Source: Smallanthus sonchifolius
Taxonomy: Eukaryota > Streptophyta > Magnoliopsida > Asterales > Asteraceae
Direction of reading: 5' to 3'
DNA: 64,000 nucleotides
Assembly (NCBI GenBank): GCA_023525975.1
Contig: CM042029.1
Span: 86,720,849-86,784,848 of the forward strand
Shown piece by piece: positions 28,918 to 40,261 of this stretch (position 1 is its first letter; each line of letters opens with the position of its first letter). The notes below the pieces were generated by a model. That model saw only the letters and a program-made list of their open reading frames with translations. It searched no databases and was not told where the DNA came from. The translations under genes and the position numbers were made by a program.

Positions 28918-31341
28918 ATGTCTCCAGAACCTTCTCCCCTTCTCCGCCTCTTCCTCCTCATCGCCGCCGCAACACCCCTCTGCTCCGCCGCCTCTTCACC
29001 TACTCTCCGTCAACAACAACCCGACGGCGTTTCACTCAACCTCTGGTGCGTGGCCAAGAACAACGCCGAAGACTCCGCCCTTCAAGCCGCCATCGACTGG
29101 GCGTGTGGAGCCGGCGGAGCCGATTGCACGCCGATCCAGCAGAGCGGTCCCTGTTACGATCCGGCAGACATCAGGAAAACGGCGTCGTACGCGTTCAATA
29201 ATTACTGTACCAAAAACGGAATGACGGAAGATACCTGCAATTTCGCGAATACTGCTGCCCTAACGTCGCTTGATCCGAGTAAACTTTTTCCCCCAATTTA
29301 TATGCCGGAAATCACATTGCATTTGAATTTAATCTAATTAGATTTAATTTGATTTTTAGGTCATAGCAGTTGCAAGTTCCCATCAAGGTATGTATCTTGT
29401 TGATTAAGATTTTAATTACCATTTCCAATAGTTGATTTCGCAAATGTGATTTGAAAAGTGTAACATTATTATCAGCAAGAATTTGTAGAAACAACCATTG
29501 TGTTTGTGTATATATATATATATATATATATTTAGAGTATATATCTATAGTGTATGTTCTATAAAGAACCAATTTTAAGCGGAGAACCGTGAGAATGGTA
29601 ATAATTACTTGCAAGTAGTGCCTACTAGTGGGAGAGAGAAAGTCATACGTAAATGTCTTACGTATCACATTTAAAGGTCCCTAAGACATTCCGGTGGTTA
29701 AGTGGTTGGTGTAGGTTGTGCTCTATTTATCCTAGAAAATTTAGGAATTGTTGTTAAAAAAAATGTAATACATTATGAGGTAATAATGGAATGGACGAGT
29801 GAATGGAATGGACGAGTGAATGGAATGGATCATTACCATTTCATTGTTATGTTTGGTTACCCTATGGGAATGAAATAAATCATTACTTAGAAGGGAAAAA
29901 AGAAGGAATGAATGAAAAGATAAATAAATACCCTAGGATGATAAGGTCATGTGTCGGGCAATGGGTCAGTGCATGGGATGGGTCATGGTTTGGGTCATGG
30001 GTTAGGGCATGTGACGTGTCATGGTTTGGGTCATGGGTTAGGGCATGGGACGTGTCATGGGTTAGGTGATGGCTCGAGTCATCTCGGGTCGTGGGTTGTG
30101 TCATGGGACGAGGCATCTTGGTTTTAAAAAGCGAGAAGCGCACAAAAGCGACAAGGTCTAAAACCAAGGCGCAAAGCGCAAAACCGTTGAGCTTTCCGTA
30201 CGCGAGGCGTAAAATGATTATATAATTTTTTTTAAATATATCATAGGTTTTTAGCATCCTCTACTCAAAATATTAACTATAATAAGCTTTAAATATGTTT
30301 TATCGTGTAAATTACCTACATGTACAGTCTTAAAAGCTTGCTGTACAACATTTTGTTGCAGAAAAATGACTCAAATACATAAAGTGCGCGCCTCAAGCCA
30401 ATTTTTTGCCAAAAAATCGCACCTCAGGTGCGCTTTTATTTTACATGCGCCTTAAGTAACCAAAAGCGTAGCCCCTTGCGCCTTAGGTCGCCTCGCGCAT
30501 AGGCGCCTCAGGCGCGCTTTTTAAAACCTAGCGAGGCATGAGTCATGTCATGAAACAGGGCATGGGTCGGTTCATGGGTGGGTCATGGTCAGGGCATGGG
30601 AAGGAATGAAAACAAAACACCCCTCCCCAAGAAATGAAAATCATTAAAAGGGAAGGAATCACATTCCTTATATAATTGTACATTCCATTCCTATGTGTTA
30701 CCAAACATGTTTTTTTTCATTCCATCATCCCTTCATGCATACCAAACACTACCTTATAGTGATAAGTACATGTGTGGATAAGTGATTCTTGTAGTTCTAT
30801 ACTTAAATTTGGTTTTGTATCCCTCTATATTTATATATATGGCCGTTCAATAAAGAACCACCTTATGCAACACAATCCAGTATATCTAGTCAGCACTACA
30901 TATAACAGTTCTCTGCTTAAATTTTAAATTTGGTTTGAATGTGCATTTATGGTGAGAACAAGAGTGGTTGCCAAAAACATTCTCAAGATTATGATATTTT
31001 TTTTACTATTTTTTGTTAAATAAGCATTTAATGAATATAAGTTTCAATCTAGAGATGCTAGTTGATATTATTAAGCTCATATTTTTTTCTTATTTCAAAA
31101 TTTGCCATTGATTTAATTAGAAAATAATGTTTTTGAAAATATAAATGCATAAATAGAAAAGGATAAATTGAAATTGTGTTAAAATTGCAGTTTGGAAGGG
31201 AAGACAACACAAGGAACAGACGCAACAGGAGGAGGAACATCAACTGCAGATATCATAAGCAAAGGAGTTAATGTTGCATATGGTGGTGGTATGTTGTCAT
31301 GGTGTTTGTTTGTGTTTATATTTTGGTTTAATTTTGTTTAG
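28918..31341 (+). CDS. X8-domain (CBM43) plasmodesmata callose-binding-like protein, GPI-anchored, three exons
   Basis: The exons are 28918-29278, 29360-29387 and 31191-31341, all with GT-AG introns and matching phases. They give 179 aa. Residues 1-25 are a signal peptide (LLRLFLLIAAATPLCSA). The X8 domain runs from about 43 to 129 with LWCVAKNNAEDSALQAAIDW. The six conserved Cys are C44, C63, C70, C79, C107 and C125, with an extra C97. A Gly/Thr/Ser-rich linker follows, then a hydrophobic tail (MLSWCLFVFIFWFNFV) that fits a GPI-attachment signal. X8 proteins of this type bind callose (beta-1,3-glucan), and PDCB members sit at plasmodesmata. Exon 2 is only 28 bp and encodes part of the last Cys motif. 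Intron 2 (1803 bp) is filled with MITEs. The exact PDCB subfamily is not determined. Confidence 0.88.
29944..30108 (+). repeat. GGGTCATGGTTT / GGGCATGGGACGTG minisatellite
   Basis: A run of about 10-15-bp units based on GGGTCATGG and GGGCATGGGA lies inside the MITE. It resumes after the nested insertion at 30540-30605. Short plus- and minus-strand ORFs here are by-products of the repeat. Confidence 0.7.
30117..30531. mobile_element. hAT-type MITE, GCGCCT-rich, nested
   Basis: The ends CTTGGTTTTAAAAAGCG and CGCTTTTTAAAACCTAG are inverted repeats with one mismatch. The 8-bp target duplication CGAGGCAT is perfect (30109-30116 and 30532-30539). The 415-bp interior has many AGGCGC/GCGCCT motifs and no gene. 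Confidence 0.9.
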
Positions 31342-31780
31342 GAGGCATTTTATTTCTTTAATTTTGACTTTGGTGGAGTCAACAAGAGTTAGTTTGACAA
31401 AACCAAAAGGGTCTATTATGAGGAATTTTCTTATTGACATTGTATCTGGTTTGTTGAACTAATTCACAGTTTAGCATAATATTAGATGGAAATTTTGATC
31501 TTTGATTATGGTGTGCAATTATATTTGGCAAAATAGTCAAACGGGTCAAGTTGGGTAAGTCAAAACAGGTTATTTTCTAATACGGGTCAAAATATGTTGG
31601 GTTGAGATGGATTTATTTATAAACATCTTTTTTGTTCTTTAATCTATCGTTTTAGAAATAGATTTAACAGAATTTCATCAAAAGGTAATATAGTTACCAA
31701 ACTCATTGGTTTATCTGGATATATTTACTTTAACAATCAAAGGGTAAAGTTAAAAGGTTACTCAAGGATTACCAAATGTT
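31342..31780. other. 3' flank of the X8 gene, no gene supported
   Basis: This is AT-rich DNA with a GGGTCAAGTTGGGTAAGTC patch near 31550, probably from a decayed MITE. Confidence 0.5.
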
Positions 31781-32642
31781 AGGGGTGTGTAAACGAGCCG
31801 AGCCTGAGCCTGAATAGCCTTGAGCTCAGCTTGTTTAACTCACCGAGAGCTCGAGCTCTATTTCTAATGCTTGGGCTCGGCTCGTGAGTAGTTTCCAAAA
31901 TCGAGTTTGACTCGTTTATTATTAACTAGCTTAGAACCCGTGTAATACACATGGGATGAAAAATATTAATATATAAAATTATTAAATCTGTATGTATATA
32001 TATTTTACAGGTGTAAAAATATATTATATATATAATAAGAATAAAATACAAAATTCAAAATATATAGAAGTTAATATATAATTGGGTTTAGAAAAATACA
32101 TTAATTACTATATAATTTAACTTTCATTTACTATATGATTGAAAATAAAAGTTATGTTTAATTTAAAAAATGTGTATTATTAGTATAATTAGTATTTTAT
32201 TTGAAAATATAATTTTATTAAAAGATAAATGTGTATTTAATAGAAAAGAGTCGGGAAAAAAATGATAAGAATGAATATGGAAGCGACACGTGACATGAAA
32301 ACTTTTATTTATTATATAGTATAGATTAATTTTTATATTATATTTATAAATACTTTTATACATATTTTATTACAATTTTTATATATAACATAATTTATAT
32401 TATTTAGTTAATTATATCATATCCTTATATATGCTAAATTTTATTTTATAAATATATTAATTAAAAAAACTATATATATTAGGCTCACGAGCCGGCTCGA
32501 GCTTTATAAGTGAAGCTCGAGCTCATGTTTTAAACAAGCTTATTTTAGGCTCAGGGCTGGTTTAAGCTCGTCTCGATTCGAGCTTTTAGCAAAGCCAATC
32601 CAGAGTAGCTCATGAGCTGGCTTGGCTTGTTTATATCCCTAT
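31781..32642. mobile_element. hAT-like MITE with GAGCTCG-rich ends, split by Helitron C
   Basis: The left end AGGGGTGTGTAAACGAGCC and the right end GGCTTGGCTTGTTTATATCCCT are inverted repeats. The flanks CAAATGTT and CAAATGCG resemble an 8-bp target duplication with two mismatches. Without Helitron C (31926-32325) the element would be about 460 bp. Confidence 0.65.
31926..32325 (-). mobile_element. Non-autonomous Helitron C
   Basis: Minus strand: begins TCTATACTATATAATAAATA and ends ...CATGTGTATTACACGGGTTCTAAGCTAG (shown in parts: hairpin around CCCGTGTAATACAC, then CTAG). Host A and T flank it. It inserts into the GAGCTCG-rich MITE. Confidence 0.82.
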
Positions 32643-32686
32643 CAAATGCGATGTGGGTCACCTAATAACCTTTTTTTATATATATA

Positions 32687-33028
32687 CTAGGTTAAAACCC
32701 ATGTATTAGATGTGTTGAATAAAGACAGCTTATTGTAAAACGACAGGATCTATGAATATTTGTATGTTGGATTTTATTGGTGAAATAGTTATTTTTTTAA
32801 AAATATTTTATGAACAAACATATTTGTTAAATAAAAAACGTTTTATAAAAATAATTATAGAAATCATTATTTATTTAATAGGAGAGAGAGGTGGGAAACA
32901 AAAAAAATTTAAAAAATAAATAAACTTGTATAATTAATAGGAGAGAGAGGCGGGAAAAAATGTTAAGGGTGAATATGAGAGTGACAAGTGTCCTATAAAA
33001 AACTTTATTTATATGTTAATAGTATATA
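32687..33028 (-). mobile_element. Non-autonomous Helitron D
   Basis: It starts on the plus strand with CTAGGTTAAAACCCATGTAT, the inverse of a Helitron 3' end with a weak hairpin. It ends near ...GTTAATAGTATATA, where the GA of the family end has mutated. The subterminal GAGAGTGACAAGTG is shared with Helitron A. Confidence 0.68.
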
Positions 33029-35034
33029 TTATATATACCATCTAGTGAAAATATAAAATGAAAACTCACTTGAGTTAAGAAAACAAAAAAAACCCTATGT
33101 AACCTTTTTTTATGGTAGGTTTGCTAGATACTTTCGTTACTTTTTATTACAGGAAAAAAACTAAGTATTTTTTTAATATGTAAAAAATGAAAAAAAAAAT
33201 CGTTTTTGAAAATGTTACGTACATTTTGTAACTTCTTTTAAAAAAAATACACGTTTTTTAATATTTTTTTTATAAAAAAATTATGAAGCTAAATATAGAA
33301 TTTATCCCAAAAAATAAAAAAAAAATTACATATGTTAAACTGTTACATAAGTGTTATAGGGTTTTCAAACTGACCGTCCCCTTTCCATCTAAGTCCATAT
33401 TTAATGTTCAAAGCATTAACAAGTTGGTAAAGGTAACGAGTTTAAACCTTACAAACTCTAAAAAAACAAAACAAAATTAATATAAAAACCATTATTTGCG
33501 ACCAAAATTTCATTTATAAAACAAGTTTTTTTTTTCCTTTTTAGAGACCAGATAAAAACTTTGTTGATGATCGCCCAATACTCGCCCCTCTTGGTAGAGG
33601 TGCATAAACCGGGTTTTTTACCTGTTCTAGTTTCAAAACCGGGTTATTTTTGGAATCTGAACCGGGTTAAGGTAAAACCGAACTGGTTCCGGGTCGGGTT
33701 GTGTCTGCCTAAAAGCCTACCCAGGTGTACCCGGTTAGGGTTATTTCCAAACAGGGCCGCGTCCAATTCCCGGGTAGAACCGATAGGGCTCATTTTTATT
33801 TATTTTTTAATAAATAACATAAAATTCATTTTTTGTTTATTTTTAAAAGTTTACAGATAAAAGAAAGTAGATTCACTAAAAAAAACACACCTAATACATT
33901 TATCTTTTATTTATCGTCTTATGTGTGTTTGATCGGATGCCAGATTTGAACTCTTCACCTTGCACTATTTATCAAGGGGAGATTTTAATTCAGAACACTA
34001 AATATTGTGAGAACATGAAGAACAAAATAAATTATTCATTTTTTCAATCTTTAAAAATTTTAAAATATGAGAAAATGATAGAAATGCAATGTTTATTTGT
34101 CTCTCATGAAATTTATAAAAAAATATGAAGAAATTTTGTTTATTTATACAACCTACACATGTGTAATTCATGTAAACTTTTAAATGTATAAAAACATATC
34201 ACAAAAATTGTTTAATGGTTTTTTTATGTTTATAAACATACATATTTGTATATATGAAGTATACATTTTTAAAAATATAAAACATAAATGAAGAAATTAA
34301 ATGATTTAAGTTTGTTCTTTTTGTTCTTGCAGTAATTTAGTGTTCTGTAATGAACCTCTCCCTATTTACCATTGTGCTTCCTCAAAGTTGAGTTCAAGTC
34401 TTTTCCTAACAAAATGTAACAAAAATTGCAACGAGCCTTTTGAGACCCGTCACTAATATCATACAAATCCCAATTGCACCAAACTTCTAGGTTCGTAATA
34501 TTAGGTTCCACTCTAACAACAGTGGAAGGGGCTTAATCAATGATGATTGTGATTGAACCATAACGATAGTATTGTTGCGTTTTTTTGCTTTTGATTATTG
34601 GAACATGGTTCGGGTAGGTTATGGTTTGGAATTGGTTTTCAGATGGGGAAGAGGAACCAATTTGGGATTGGTGGGTTCAAACGGGGTAAACTCTAAATAG
34701 GGTAGGAACCGGAACCCGAAAGTCGAGTCGTCGGGTTTGGTTCCGGAACTTTGCCCAATACCTCTTGGAAGGAGTAGGAGGGTATCAAATTCCATAGTGT
34801 ATGATGAGTCATTAAGCCCATTAGGTTTGTGTTAGCTTAGAGAGTACGAGACTATGCTAAGCTAACCTTAATAGTGTGCATAACTAGCATTTTGAAAGCC
34901 TAAATACTATGAATCAAGCACTACTCACAAAATGGATATCGAAGGCTTTGTGTTTCATGTATTAAAGTCATGCATAACACGTCCTTTGAATCAACCTAAG
35001 AGATTAAATCAAGAAATCCAACTCAGACCATTGG
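33029..35034. other. AT-rich repeat DNA, no gene supported
   Basis: Two ACCGGGTT/GGTTCGGG-rich patches at about 33592-33790 and 34595-34765 lie in roughly inverse arrangement (AACCGGGTT and GGAACCGG...; TACTCGCCCCTCTTGG and CCCAATACCTCTTGG). They may be the two ends of a large hAT-like MITE with an AT-rich centre. Boundaries were not resolved. Confidence 0.45.
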
Positions 35035-36000
35035 ACTGCTATTGTCTCGGCTCTGAAGGATTTGGGCTTAATAGGGACTGCCTTGAATAACCAATTCAGA
35101 AAACAAATTGGGAATAGTAGCAAATCGTCTTTTTGGAATTTAAGCCCGTTTGGATTTGGATCTCTTTCAAGTCACATTTCCCACATTTATTACAAATTAG
35201 AAAAAGGAAGGCATGTAAGATTGATGATAGAGTTTGCAGGAAGGAAGACAAGTCGTTGGAGTTTAATTGGGAATGGACGAATAGAAAGGTAGCAACTGAT
35301 AGGACCATTGAGATTGAGGATATCCGGAAGAAATGAGAAGATCATACAAATTCAAGGAAGGAGATGATAGCTGGGTTTGGGAAGGAGATCCTTGTGGTTT
35401 CTTTACAACGGAATTGTGTAGGAGATGGATAAACGATAAATCCTTATCAAACACTAAAACATATGTTAATTCTATGGATCAAGTGGATACCACTAAATGT
35501 TCGTTGCTTTATATGGAAATTGGCGCATTACCGGCTACCGATGGCTGCGTCTTCGGTTGTTAGAGGAGTCCTAATACCTTCTACCTTATGCTCCTTATTT
35601 TTGCAAGAATCGGAAAAGGAAGAAACTTGGTTGTTAGAGGAGTCCTAATACCTTCTACCTCATTTTAAAAGCTAGTCGGGATCAAAGGAAGGGAAAATGA
35701 TACGATGTTTAATTTGATATTGCACGCTTTGGCAAATTTTGAAGACGAGAAACAAATGGTTTTTTTTTTTTTCAAATGTGAGAAGATCGGTAGAGAACAT
35801 GGTAGATGACATAAAAATTTTGAGTTTTAAATGGAGAGAATTCAGGGACAATAAAAGTCGATGTAACCGGGAGATTTGGACAACTAACCCGTTAACATGT
35901 ATTGGATAAGCAATGGGGGGATGATTTATTTTGAAATGCACATAGTTTTGGTGTATGGCATTTTGATTTTGATGTATTTGGGATATTGCTAGTTACCCGC
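35035..36000 (+). pseudogene. L1-type LINE 3' remnant with zf-RVT zinc-binding domain
   Basis: Successive plus-strand pieces in different frames match the C-terminal region of plant L1 reverse transcriptases. They are SSFWNLSPFGF with KRKACKIDDRV (35130-35250), DDSWVWEGDPCGFFTTELCR (35360-35430), WIKWIPLNVRCFIWKLAHYR (35470-35530), then later MVDDIKILSFKWREF (about 35802). The RT core itself is not in the window, so the copy is 5'-truncated and frame-shifted. A 30-bp stretch (GAGGAGTCCTAATACCTTC) occurs at 35560 and again at 35635, a local duplication of about 74 bp. Confidence 0.75.
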
Positions 36001-36567
36001 TAACTTTTCTATAAGAATTATTATTGTTGCCCTTAAAAAAATAATTTGATTGACTAATTGTATATAGTATCTTACATATCTTATTTATCTATATGCTACT
36101 AGAGCATATGGTTATAACCTTCTCCTACTCTCTCCCTTCCTATCCCTCTTCATGTTACTGCTTCTAGATTGGTTATTCATCGACTATTTTCCTGTCCTCC
36201 CCTTTTGTTTTGTGAGGACTTTCTTTACCTCTAGTTATGCTCTGAGTTGCATTGTACACGCATATACATATTAGGGTTTTACTTGTATTGTTGTAGCTCG
36301 TGTGACCATATCTATATTGTTGTGCCTCTGGTCGTCGTAGTGCTTAAGTTTTTTTTAGAATTGTCCGCTCCTTATATTTGTGTTGTTTTCGTTCCGGTAT
36401 GAGCGTCTAATTTCTTTTTGCTCCGGCTGCGAGGAAGTATTATAATATATCATATAGGATGTGTTGTGTGAAAGTGTTTTATTACCATTATCTTTCAAAA
36501 TCGTTATAATTTAATTAGGTTTCATATAATTATCTTTATTATACTCTTATAAATATTTAACTATTAA
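36001..36567. other. Intergenic DNA, no gene supported
   Basis: Mixed AT-rich sequence. No protein-like frame or repeat structure stands out before the Harbinger MITE. Confidence 0.45.
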
Positions 36568-36909
36568 GGGGGTGTTTGGGATTACTTTTCAAAACTATTT
36601 GTTGACTTATTATCTTTTGAAATAAGGTAATAAGTTATAAGTTTGTTTTAGTATGTTAAAATGAGTTTTCAAAAGAACTTTTGAAAAAGGAGTAAGAAGT
36701 TGTTTTTAAGAAGTAAGAAATTGTTACTTCTTATTTCCCCTTATTACTTTTAGAGGGGGAAAAAACAACTTATTGCCTTATTAACTTTCCCCACCTAATA
36801 AGTTAATGTAAACAATTTTTTTAAAAACTCCTTTTTAAAAAATAATAAGTTAATAAGTTCTTTTGACAAAAAGAACTTTTTGAGTTAATAAGTAATCCCA
36901 AACACCCCC
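36568..36909. mobile_element. PIF/Harbinger (Tourist-like) MITE
   Basis: Perfect 20-bp inverted ends begin GGGGGTGTTTGGGATTACTT. The 3-bp target duplication TAA (36565-36567 and 36910-36912) is the preferred Harbinger target. The 342-bp interior is itself largely self-complementary (TTAATAAGT motifs). Confidence 0.9.
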
Positions 36910-37353
36910 TAATACGCAATGCCTTAAAGTTCTTTAAACATTCTCTCTGATTAGGTTGTCATGTTACATGTCAGAAATGATTAGAACCATTTGAATATTG
37001 GAAAAGAATCATATTGGTCAATTTATTTAAAAGAATAAGCTAAGCTAAGATAAAGTGGGTGGCTCACTTGACCCTTCGAACCTTTCAACGACTAAAAAGC
37101 TTCTAAACTTTGGAAATACTTAAATCTAGGTTGCATCCATTGAGGATTTTCAACTTGTAAGTTGTTCCAGCTGAGTAGACCTTCACTTGCCGTGATTTAA
37201 ACTTTAATGTAGGATTGGATGACTAGCTTTTAAATTATTCCTTAGGATTCCATTGACATTTGCTTGATGTTATTCAATATTCAGCACACAATTATGTCAC
37301 TAACCTTTGTTTTTCTCTCTATCTTTACAGCATACCGTATGAGCGGAAATTGC

Positions 37354-37361
37354 TATAAATA
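37354..37361 (+). promoter_or_regulatory. TATA box before the small secreted ORF
   Basis: TATAAATA lies 37 bp before the ATG at 37398, which gives a very short leader if it is used. Confidence 0.4.
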
Positions 37362-37397
37362 GGTTTGAGCTGAGATCACTTAGCAAATACCTCCAAA

Positions 37398-37553
37398 ATG
37401 GATAGATGGAAGCTTTGGTTATGTGTTATCTTAGTTCTGTTTTCTCACACAAATGCACGACCGGTGGTTGAGTCGTTTGAACATAGGAACTTGACCACGG
37501 CTTTCAGAGCCATGTTCGAGCAGAAGGTGGTGAGGTTTTTTAATCAAGGGTAG
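37398..37553 (+). CDS. Possible small secreted protein or first exon, 51 aa
   Basis: The frame starts MDRWKLWLCVILVLFSHTNA, which has all parts of a signal peptide (basic N-end, hydrophobic core, small residues before the cut). It continues RPVVESFEHRNLTTAFRAMF and stops at 37551. A TATA box lies just upstream and the start context is AAAATGG. I do not recognise the mature part. It does not match the CEP, CLE, IDA or PSK motifs I can recall. A GT in GTGAG|GTTTTT (37533) could be a splice donor, in which case this is only exon 1. A tandem repeat of TTTAATCAAGGGTAGAGTTTTT spans the stop region. Expression is unknown and it may be a decayed gene. Confidence 0.4.
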   Translation: MDRWKLWLCVILVLFSHTNARPVVESFEHRNLTTAFRAMFEQKVVRFFNQG

Positions 37554-38495
37554 AGTTTTTAGAGTTGTGTAACATGGTGATTTAATCAAGGGTAGAGTTT
37601 TTTATCCACTATATGTCTACCCGAAAATAACTTAAGAAATCATTGTCCATGAAAGTTGACAAGTTTATAAAGATTTAATTAAAGTTTAGCGTGGCTATCT
37701 TGTGATAGTGTACACATTTAATCTTTACATTAATTGCATTTAATTGTGTGCATATTAGTAACTCTATTCTAAAAGAAAACGACATCTACAGTGTTTTAAG
37801 CAATTTTTTTAATATTTTAATCAAGCAACATTTGATTTCTTATAATATTTTCGTTTATTGATCCAAGCTTTTTTTATCCGTGTAAGCTTTTTATTTATTT
37901 ACGTTTTAACACCTTATATTATATATAATACACGTTTTTAACCCGTTTTATTTTTTATTAATATCGTTTTCCTATAATAGATTTAGTTGGTGATGCGCGT
38001 ATGATTTTATTATAACTATACTCAATCACAAGTGTCGGTACCTCAAGTTTGTAACTTCACAAAAACTATCCCTCGACTTTCTTAAGTCTAACTTTGACTC
38101 CTCAAGTTTTACAAGTTTAAGTTTACCCCCTTTAGTATATATATAATCTGATTTGTCCTCAATGCGTTTGTTTGTTTATTTTCTTTGTTGATGTCCCGGT
38201 GTAAATTTTGTTAAAAACCAAGTCGTATTAAAAAAAAGGTTTTAGGTTTCGTGGGTTATATCAACTACCAACCGTGAAGAATAAGACCTACACCGATTGA
38301 AAAATATCGGTACCGTTATCTAACTGTCTTTTAAATATGTTTCAACATCCACAACCGAGTCGCTGTAACTTGGTACGTTTCTTTTATGAAATTTATGGGT
38401 CCTTCCGCGGAGCAAGAGGCAAAATTTATTTAAGCACGTTTCATTTTATACTTAGTCACGTTAATGTCAACGCTTAATCATTTAAGGTCTGATTC
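37554..38495. other. Intergenic DNA, probably the body of a Helitron ending at 38528
   Basis: No gene is supported. The AT-rich stretch near 37910-37935 (TTATATTATATATAATACAC) is a possible but unproven Helitron 5' end. Confidence 0.4.
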
Positions 38496-38528
38496 CCGCC
38501 ACGAAGCGCGCGGGGATACAATTTCTAG
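38496..38528 (+). mobile_element. Helitron 3' terminus (element E)
   Basis: CCCGCCACGAAGCGCGCGGG forms a GC-rich hairpin. It is followed 6-10 bp later by TTTCTAG and host T, the standard plant Helitron end. It is on the opposite strand from Helitrons A-D and of a different type. The 5' end was not fixed. Confidence 0.72.
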
Positions 38529-38610
38529 TTGTACATATAATTAATCCATCTTTAGGGAATTATTTTTATGTTGTTTTTAAAAATAATTCCTAGTATACAT
38601 CACAAACACT

Positions 38611-38815
38611 AATTAATGACTCCATATCAATTGCTTTGGGATAAGGCATCCCTATGGGCTTTTCGATGTAGAGGTCATGAGTTCGACTCTCACTTGGTGC
38701 AATGCTCAGGTGGGCCAGAGGTTTTACCACAGTGTGCCTTCGGGTGGTGGTTTCCCTTGGAATGGTGGGCGGGCCGGGTTGTAGAGGAATTTCAAGATAA
38801 CCAAGGATGACCTGG
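38611..38815 (+). mobile_element. tRNA-derived SINE
   Basis: An A-box-like GGGATAAGGCATCC (38638) and a B-box GAGTTCGACTC (38679) are spaced as in a tRNA-derived Pol III promoter. A SINE-type body follows (GGTGGGCCAGAGG...). The 64-codon ORF across it is not a gene. The 3' end and target duplication were not resolved. GC-rich sequence to about 38905 may belong to it or to a neighbouring repeat. Confidence 0.6.
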
Positions 38816-38905
38816 CAGCTCGATCCCAGCCAGGGGTTGCCGCCCCTTGGACCCCGCTTCCAGGGGCGCTACCACCGGATCCCGTTACCTAGCGGCTTCG
38901 CCCCT

Positions 38906-40074
38906 AAGTATTAATTAGATAATCAAATAAATTCAAACAAGTGTGCACTCCGCACCTCATAACCTGTTTGATATTTAGTATGATTAATTTGGTCAACTAG
39001 TTAATCCAGTTATACTAAAATAGCCAACACGGGTCACCAACGTTGTCTGCGTTCGTGAGCGTGGATGACCTTTCGTCAATGGATTTACAGAGTGGCCGGG
39101 CTTATAGTATTCGTTGATCGTTAAAAGAAAATACATCACAATCTACTAACGTGATTTTATGTTTAACTTATGGAAATAACGAAGAATTAAAAGACACAAG
39201 ATGGACACTTTTTTAATCATCAAAAGCATTTATATGATTTTCTTACCAAAGTAAGGGATTTTTTTACATAAAATGTTACATTGTAACGAGGGGTTATTTA
39301 CTATTATAAAACCCTTTCTAAAAGAGAATGGGATGCACGGTATATTCCCATGGTTGGTCCACGTATTCATGGCTGGATTTTTCATTGGTCCATGCTATGA
39401 CTTACAAGTTACAAGTGATAAAGTTGGTGGTACATGTTGAATAAGTCTACATTTGCAATCTCTCCAAACTTACATCAGGGTAGGCCTACCACTGAGATTT
39501 TTACTTGAGAAAGTGCTGGAGTTGTTTTATTCATTTGTTCCTCTAAATATTAATTCTCAAAAATCTACATGCCTGAAATTATGATGTTACTTTTCTTTTT
39601 AAATTCTGCATAAATAAAAATTATATTTAAATATATCTTTGTATTTAAAAAGTTTAAGTTTATTCGCTAATTTTTCTTTTATACAAAAAAGTTAACGTTA
39701 ATATTTTCCGCAGAGTACAATATTTTATAATTATTTATCATTTAAAGTTATTTTATAAAATTTAAAATCATGTCGTATGTGTTTAAACATTATACGTAAA
39801 GTTTTGTTTTTTTATAAAGTTTCAAAACCTTAGTTCATTTCGTTGTTTAACAAGCCACAGCGTGTAAATACTTTGCTCTCTTATGTAAAGTTTCGAATAC
39901 TTTAATTGTTTTTTTCGTTTACTGTGCAACAATGTGCGAGTTAACATGCCACAACACGCGTGGCTAAATAGTTGTTTAAATTACTTTAAAATGCCCATTT
40001 AGCAAGAATGATAACCTATGTTGCGTTAAAAGATTAAATAATTTGTTGCATATACATTATGTATTTTCAACTAA
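38906..40074. other. Intergenic DNA, no gene supported
   Basis: AT-rich DNA without protein-like frames. Part of it (39830-39970) has CACAGCGTG/CACAACACGCG motifs that may come from a decayed Helitron. Confidence 0.4.
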
Positions 40075-40261
40075 TCTATACCTATTGAATAAATAAAATA
40101 TTAAATAACCAATAAAAAAAATTTAGAAATTATAAAAAATATATTAAATAATAGTAAATATTTAAAAATTAATAAAAAATTATTAAATAGTTAGTAATGA
40201 ATAAAAATGATCATGGAAAAAATAATATGTAACAATCGGTTACTTATTTATTAGGTATAGA
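40075..40261. mobile_element. 187-bp element with two inverted Helitron-like 5' ends
   Basis: The left end TCTATACCTATTGAATAAATA (shown: TCTATACCTA) and the right end (inverse, TCTATACCTAATAAATAAG) are the same sequence type in opposite directions. The host bases are A before and T after. There is no hairpin/CTAG 3' end. It could be a MITE that happens to look like this, or a head-to-head Helitron 5'-end product. Confidence 0.45.

Larger units (their letters stand above)
29790..30755. mobile_element. MITE-like element in X8 intron 2
   Basis: The left end region GTTTGGTTACCCTATGGGAA (29850) and the right end region TTCCTATGTGTTACCAAACA (about 30690) are imperfect inverted repeats. So are further outward stretches rich in GGAATGGA and TCCATTCC. 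Exact ends and target duplication were not resolved. It is interrupted by the hAT-type element at 30117-30531. Confidence 0.55.

Noticed and set aside
29883..30257. 124-codon ORF with THDPNHD repeats
   Set aside because: The repeats are translated minisatellite and the ORF crosses the boundary of the nested hAT element.
38616..38810. 64-codon plus-strand ORF
   Set aside because: It overlaps the SINE with its A and B boxes; not a protein gene.
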